Positions 58,562 through 64,000 of a stretch of DNA of 64,000 nucleotides are shown here, piece by piece. The stretch spans positions 26,600,118 through 26,664,117 of the forward strand of contig CM055112.1 in the NCBI GenBank assembly GCA_029204225.1. Direction: 5' to 3'. A model generated the notes under the pieces. That model saw only the letters and a program-made list of their open reading frames with translations, did not search any database and had not been told where the DNA came from. The stretch is from Diphasiastrum complanatum (taxonomy: Eukaryota; Streptophyta; Lycopodiopsida; Lycopodiales; Lycopodiaceae). The number at the start of each line of letters is the position of its first letter. Position 1 is the stretch's first letter. A program made the translations under genes and the position numbers.

Positions 58562-59416
58562 TTACAAAATCGTACAACATTGATTCGTCTTTTTAGCCTG
58601 CTTGTAAAAAAGCTGCAAGAATAACAACATCAGCACAACAAGAAATTACAGTAAATAAATAGTAGCAGATGAATGCTAGCACAATTTCATATGCATTGGA
58701 GAGAGAGAGAGAGAGACCTGTGAGGCCATGCTTAGATCTGTGCTCTTTTCAACCAACGAGTCCAACTTCTCCCCGCGTGCAAGCACACTGTCAACTGTTT
58801 TATGCTACAGAACAGGAACAAAACAAATGTAATGAATAGCCTGGTAATGGGACTGCCAGATTCGGCCAAGATGAATGTTTGATTCTGAAGTATAAGTTTT
58901 GAGATCTAATATAGTAAGGAAAATCAAGAAAATTTATGCACTTCAGTGCTTCAGTAGTTGCGATGAAAATATTGAAAAACGAAGGGTATCGTGAAGAATC
59001 ATTCCTATTACCAATAGTCAAAGGTTAGGATGCTCTGAACAGGATTCGGCTACATTATTATGCTTGGTAAAGTACACCTTTTGGCACAGACAGGAAAACA
59101 TTTGCACTCCACCTTATCTTCGATAAAGAACAAAATAATTTCTTTACAGACATGGTCACATGATGATTCATCACTCTCCACTATAGCACTAACATATTGA
59201 AAATGTGAACATATGGCAATTTGCAGTCAGGAATATCATATACCAGGATTACTTTAGTTTCATCTAGGTCCCTCTGGATTTTCAAAAGCTTGTCAGCCTC
59301 TGTTGGATCCTGCAGTTCCCAGACAACAGCATGAGAAAGTATCTCAAATAAAAAGACTCAGAGCTGACAGTAATATTTTTACAAGTACATGTATCACACT
59401 TCCCCTAATCCAGAAG

Positions 59417-59451
<35 letters not shown>

Positions 59452-60250
59452 ACAAAGGAAGTTGCCATCCACTTGGCAATTGCAACAACTGGTTAGCATC
59501 TCCCCATAATACACAGGGTTCCTTGTGCCACAAAATGCTGATTGGTGTATGTTGTCCATGATTTCTACTTTCGAACTGACTTATCTTTTAGAAGAAATAA
59601 CAACAAAGCAGATGAAGCTTGTGCATTTTCAAACTAATTAACCCATAATAACTTTCAACCCCTTTGTCAAAGCTTTTCTAAACATTAATTACCCAAGTTT
59701 ACAAAGTTCAAGAAAGAACTGCACAATGTTATGCAAATTTAGAAGCACTGGAAGCAATCAAATACGCAAAGTGTGCTAGGAGAGATTAGGGACCTAGAAA
59801 GGCCTGGAGAGCAGAATTTTGAGATTTTAATTTATCCTGAGAGCCTCAAAACATGAGTTTGATGTCAGCTGCATCCAGGATTGAGGATAGAGCTAAAGAC
59901 AAAAAGATCAATTTTGGCAATCGAACCCTTTTCCCTGTGCTGTGGCTGAAAAACTCGTAATACATGTGGAATCGTCCCCCTTGCAGAAACAAACTTGCAA
60001 ACTTCAAAGTAGCCTTAAGCCTGGAGTCTGAACTTTTGGACAATAAAAAGAAGTTTTAAATGCCACTCGGATATACATATAGCTAACTCTGTCTTATATT
60101 ATAACAATAATTGAACTGGGCTGTGTACTCGATGTACAGTCTCACCTGGAACTTTGTAAGAGCTTCAGTTAAGTAGGGCCAAGCTTCATTGTTATCAGAT
60201 TGTGCATTTTGCCATGTGTTTCCAAACTTCTGTTGATACTCATCTAGTAC
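58562..60250 (-). CDS. YKT6: YKT6 R-SNARE, last four coding exons (partial gene)
   Basis: Exons (minus strand): 60146-60250 (35 codons, VLDEYQQKFGNTW...WPYLTEALTKFQ), 59244-59309 (22 codons, DPTEADKLLKIQRDLDETK), 58718-58804 (29 codons, HKTVDSVLARGEKLDSLVEK), 58562-58612 (16 codons and stop, ending KKTNQCCTIL). All have GT/AG borders and join in phase 0. YKT6 is a longin-type R-SNARE in Golgi, endosome and autophagosome fusion. The SNARE motif has the zero-layer Arg in LARGEKLD. The C-terminal CCTIL is the double-lipid CAAX box (upstream Cys palmitoylated, last Cys prenylated), known for this family. 102 of about 199 residues are here. The longin-domain exons were not found in the remaining 3.75 kb, so a long intron runs past the right edge. 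Confidence 0.95.
58613..58717 (-). other. YKT6 last intron with GA run
   Basis: GT...AG on the minus strand. (GA)n lies right next to the donor, at about 58699-58716. Confidence 0.85.
59310..60145 (-). other. YKT6 intron with GT microsatellite
   Basis: 836-bp intron, GTGAG donor, CTGCAG acceptor. It has (GT)16 at 59419-59450. Confidence 0.85.
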
Positions 60251-62640
60251 CTGCAACAAGCAGTAAGCTCACAAGCTTTTCAGCTTTCCAGCATGATCTA
60301 CATCAGAGCGTAATGTATGAGGTAAAAAATTGCTCTCAATCAAACAAAGGTGCAAATAATTAACCCAAATCCCTCTTAATCTTAATGCCTAAAAAGTACC
60401 AGAAATAACTTATCCAAAGCTTTGCAGTTTCCTGGAGTGAAGAAGTTCAAATTCCAAAACCAGCTGAAATTAACCGCGAACATTTTCTGGAAGCTCAGAT
60501 ATGATCACATTGACTTAGAGTGCATTTTTTTAATGGCTCACCATCCCAACGGCATCAAGCTTTACGACAAGTCCCAAGCTGCCTCACAAATGTCAGACTC
60601 ATTCAAATTTTTAACGTTTTTCCTGATCATAAAATTGCAATACCATATTGCCATTTCAAGGGTTATCAACAGCATCCCCTTCAGACTTACAAGCAAACAT
60701 GAATAAAAGCTGTTGCCCTGGTTCATATTGCTCAAATATTCAGCTTGGGAACTGCCCGCCATACTTTGCTAGCAAAGAGGAGACAAATAGTTTACTACAA
60801 AGCCCAAAAAGTCAAAATACGTCCTAAATTTCTCCTATCAATTGGTCAAATCGCTGCTATTTTCCATAACCTGATCCAAGGTCCAGCTTTCGAATAAAAC
60901 CTCAACATTTGGATAAACGAACTATTCTCCCAATCCATTTTATCTATTCTCCTAAATATTAAAATTGTTCTAAGTCATAGGACAGTAGAAAGTTTGACGT
61001 CAACCATAGCCATATCTTGTACAAGCATTTGCAATAGCACCCCATGTACTCAAAGAACATTCTCTCTCAAATTTTTGATCAAGTTTAACATTAGCCGTTC
61101 TTCTCCTTTGTATCTAGATAAATGTCATGCATAGGCCGATTTTCCCCATAACTATACTTAACCACAAAATCCAAGCCCAAACTCCCAATAGGTTATGGTC
61201 CACAGCTCTAAATATTATATCAGGCAACATGCTATGTTGACGATCCACAATCTGATCGTGGAATCAACCTAACGCACATTATTATTACAAAATAAGAAGC
61301 AGGGCAGACGTCAAAGATCTAGCAGAAAATTTCCAGGTCAAAAATTTCAAATGCAAATCATGTTTGAAGCGAAAGAGCTAAAATTAGTTTCGTAGTAGAA
61401 GTCATATATGATTAGTATGCATATGGTGGAGATTCAAAGCACATGCCAATTTATCTGGAATGGTTCAAGAACTTCAAAGCAGTACCTCAAGGAAAGTGGG
61501 CATTCTCGTAGCTGATGATAGATAGCCTTGGGTTGAAGGCTTTGAAGACATCAACATCATTTGCCTTCTCAACAGAAGCAACATCTCAGGGGTCATTAAG
61601 AAAGTGCCATACGTCCCTGAGCTCAAAAGAATCTATTCTCCATAGGCCAAAGTTGCAAAGGACTTACTTACCACATGTTGGAAAGAGGCGTGTGAAAGAT
61701 AGGTCGAATAAAAAGAATTCGAACCACAAGAATTAAAACTTATCGTGCGCAGCAGAATAAACTATCTTCCTCTTTCTCTATGCATAACTACGCTTATCAA
61801 TTTTGAACAAAACAATAGTGATAGAAATCACGTTCGATCCTATAGTAACTAACTTTAAAATCATTAGTACTACAGTGATTACGTAGCCAAACATTAAGCA
61901 TTGAATTAACAAACAAATAATCTGTCGCGAAGAACTACAGAGATGCATACATTCTGAGACGAACCTGAATGCAATAAGAAGATAGTATTGATTCAGTATG
62001 AAAACGAAACAGATGTAAATGAGTACAACAAGTTTGCGGATCGAAGCCACGTACTTTAGCTATCTCTAATCAACTCTAAACATAAGTTTGAATTAAGTGC
62101 AACTACTGATAAGCAGTAAGCGCAATAGCAATCTCTAATCAACTCTAAAGAACTAAGCTAGAATGCTCAGGAGTGTCCAAGCTCGCAGGCTTGAGAGAGA
62201 ACGCTAACTATTCAATACTTGATGATTGATCTTCATGCCTAAGACGTAGGAATATGAATAGCTATTTATACTAAGCAATTAGATCCTCAAATGCGTCATC
62301 CAGTTGGCTGTGATGTGCTGGCATCCATCCAGTTAGGACTTCTCAGAAATTACTTGCTGATCAATTGATGCAAGTCGGTGGCTTTGGTCGTAAACAGTCT
62401 GTCTGCAGATTTGAACGTAAACTGTCACGCGAATTATCCAAACCAATAGCTCGTCCAGTAATATGAACCCATATGTATTGTGCCTGTACATCATGTCAGA
62501 TAAACTCTATAGCTGGCTATAGTGACTCTCGATAAAGACATGCAACTCCGCCCAAAGTTCTGCCACTCGCTGATCGAGTCGCTGTCTTGTAAACTGAATC
62601 TCATTTGTAGCCTGCAAACGTAGGTAGTCCTTGCTCTAGG
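60251..62640. other. YKT6 long intron, left part
   Basis: No exon of YKT6 recognised. A degenerate frame at about 61490-61690 on the minus strand (WRIDSFELRDVWHFLN then a stop, FKAFNPRLSIISYENAHF) looks protein-like but no family is recognised. Confidence 0.5.
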
Positions 62641-62708
62641 CTCTCATGTGTCTCCATAAAAAAATATATCTCTCTATCTGTGATGAAATCCAAAAGATCT
62701 CTAGTCGT

Positions 62709-62790
62709 GGATGATGAGTGTATGCCATTACAGTTCCATACTCCAAGATGGATGATGAGTGTATGCCATTACAGTTCCATACTCCAAGAT
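62709..62790. repeat. Two-copy 41-bp tandem repeat
   Basis: GGATGATGAGTGTATGCCAT... repeated head to tail at 62709-62749 and 62750-62790, identical. Confidence 0.95.
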
Positions 62791-62805
62791 GCCGGTGGTG
62801 TGGAA

Positions 62806-62837
62806 GGGGTCCCGGGATGCCCATGCCCGGGGACCCC
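62806..62837. other. GC-rich hairpin
   Basis: GGGGTCCCGGG and CCCGGGGACCCC pair with one bulge around a short loop. Confidence 0.8.
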
Positions 62838-62843
62838 AATTTC

Positions 62844-63416
62844 CTATAGGCTGTTTCCGGATGCAGTACCATCAAGGTACCGAACAACTCCATCACGATA
62901 AATCACCCGTCTTCCGGTAGCTTTGGCGGTTTGGAATGCTTGGCGTCGCTCTTCAACCTGGATATAGGTAAGATCATCATCCATGAAGATCTTAGTGTCT
63001 TTCAACTTGGCTCTTTTCTGCAAGGTTTCTTTACGACACTTAGGTGACGTAAAGCGGAGGATCAAAGTAGCGGTGTCTTTCTTAGTACACCATGCCATAT
63101 CCAAACCATCTGCATTGTGTCCTAGGGTAGTGCAGAGAAATCTTTTTGCTTCTTTATGAAAAAGTGATTCTAAAGTCTTGATTTCCTTAGATGTGAGGAG
63201 TAACAAGATCTTAATACACAAAGATTTAGAAAAAATTAATAGCATCAATAGAAAGAGCCCAGGTGAACATCCATACAGTGACCCACAAGGCCAAAGGGAA
63301 AGTCCAACTTTATTCAAAGAAAGGAGTGCACAAACCTTCACATGGGAGAAGGCATGCACCACCAAGCACCTCTCACATGAGAGGGACCTATTAATTTGTA
63401 TGTAGAGAGGTAGCAC
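62844..63416 (-). pseudogene. LINE ORF1-like fragment in the YKT6 intron
   Basis: 190-codon minus-strand frame. The C-terminal 110 residues carry TATLILRFTSPKCRKETLQ, KLKDTKIFMDDDLT and a final GRRVIYRDGVVRYLDG. This order (hydrophobic strand, Arg-rich helix, LK.T.I...DLT, then a G...G end) is what the C-terminal domain of L1-type ORF1 proteins looks like. These bind RNA and chaperone target-primed reverse transcription. Beyond its stop another frame begins LGVWNCNGIHSS, which could be the start of an endonuclease ORF2, now disrupted by the 41-bp duplication. Family assignment is by eye. Confidence 0.45.
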
Positions 63417-64000
63417 AATTAGTAATTCTGAGATTGATACTTCCCAAATGCCACAAGAATAGCTAGTAATCTATTGACTCATAGATTGCTAGGGCCCAAC
63501 TAGTAGCTCAATGGGTCCCATAGAAGCACCTCGAATTTCTGTAATGATTACTCAAGAGCCATCTATCAATTACACATCAAACGTGTACCTTGGAGGGTAC
63601 AAGTGTTATTGATTTTATTATTATGCCCCCAACTACATTGTATATGATATAAACAACACTTATGAATGTACAAAGCACATGACAAAGTAAAGAATTTTCA
63701 ATCTCTAACAAAGAAAACTAGAGTCAATTGTTCTTTATTTGTTTATCTAAAAAGCAATAATCAATTGGCATTTGTTGCCGCTTTCATGTGTAATGATGTG
63801 CTTGCATATGTTTTGACAACTCATTATAAGATGGTGAAGTCTAAAAGACTTAAAGAATCTGTTTGAACTTTCTCCACTATTGCTGACTAGAAAAGACTCA
63901 TTTTATTGTGTGATCCACGAAAAACGTGAGTACACAGAATTGTCATTAAATCATGTAAGTACATAGCATTGCCATAAATTACATGAAGCAGCATTTGAGT
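63417..64000. other. Intron or intergenic, nothing recognised
   Basis: A 66-codon plus-strand frame at 63666-63866 has no motif. Confidence 0.45.

Overview
This looks like AT-rich, repeat-dominated nuclear DNA of a land plant. The evidence is the mix of plant-type Ty1/copia and Ty3/gypsy retrotransposons, initiator-Met tRNA primer sites (TGGTATCAGAGC), tRNA-derived SINEs, long dinucleotide tracts, and one ordinary host gene with plant-like exons. Species cannot be read from the window. Very large introns and several unfamiliar transposase-like families make a large non-angiosperm genome (fern, lycophyte, bryophyte or gymnosperm) plausible, but that is inference.

Layout. 1-11.76 kb: a minus-strand Ty3/gypsy element (3' end beyond the left edge). 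Its integrase is split by a complete copia element, A1 (953-6098, 5-bp target duplication ATATG). The gypsy element itself lies inside the RNase H region of an older copia copy, A2 (11.76-14.94 kb), giving a three-level nest. 14.94-18.85 kb: a different, Tnt1-like copia (B). 19.7-21.3 kb: copia reverse transcriptase/RNase H remains (G). 22.2-22.9 kb: a broken divergent histone H3/CENH3-like gene with a Ser/Pro-rich C-terminal tail. 24.6-28.75 kb: two convergent intron-containing pseudogenes, one with a DDE-like transposase layout. 29.2-31.6 kb: copia C. 32.93-37.04 kb: copia D (target duplication CGATG), which keeps an intact gag and little else. 37-43 kb: GC-rich repeats, a foldback element, duplicated microsatellites and two very short tRNA-derived SINEs with perfect target duplications. 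43.2-45.6 kb: copia E. 45.6-47.2 kb: copia F. 47.6-52.9 kb: a second convergent pair of multi-exon genes of unknown family. 53-54.85 kb: a Cys-rich degenerate coding region. 55.9-57.1 kb: an open frame followed by LTR-like sequence. 58.56-60.25 kb: the last four coding exons (minus strand) of the host SNARE gene YKT6, whose upstream intron contains further repeats and a LINE ORF1-like fragment.

How things fit together. The most interesting pattern is that copia elements A1, C, D and E all lack the reverse transcriptase domain, and share a related replacement segment between the integrase linker and the 3' LTR. A1 and A2 also share identical integrase lesions, so this lineage probably spread while defective and was mobilised in trans. 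The CENH3-like tail protein, the two convergent gene pairs and the 85-bp SINE are the other candidates for something undescribed. The only gene likely to have an ordinary cellular role is YKT6, an R-SNARE of membrane fusion.
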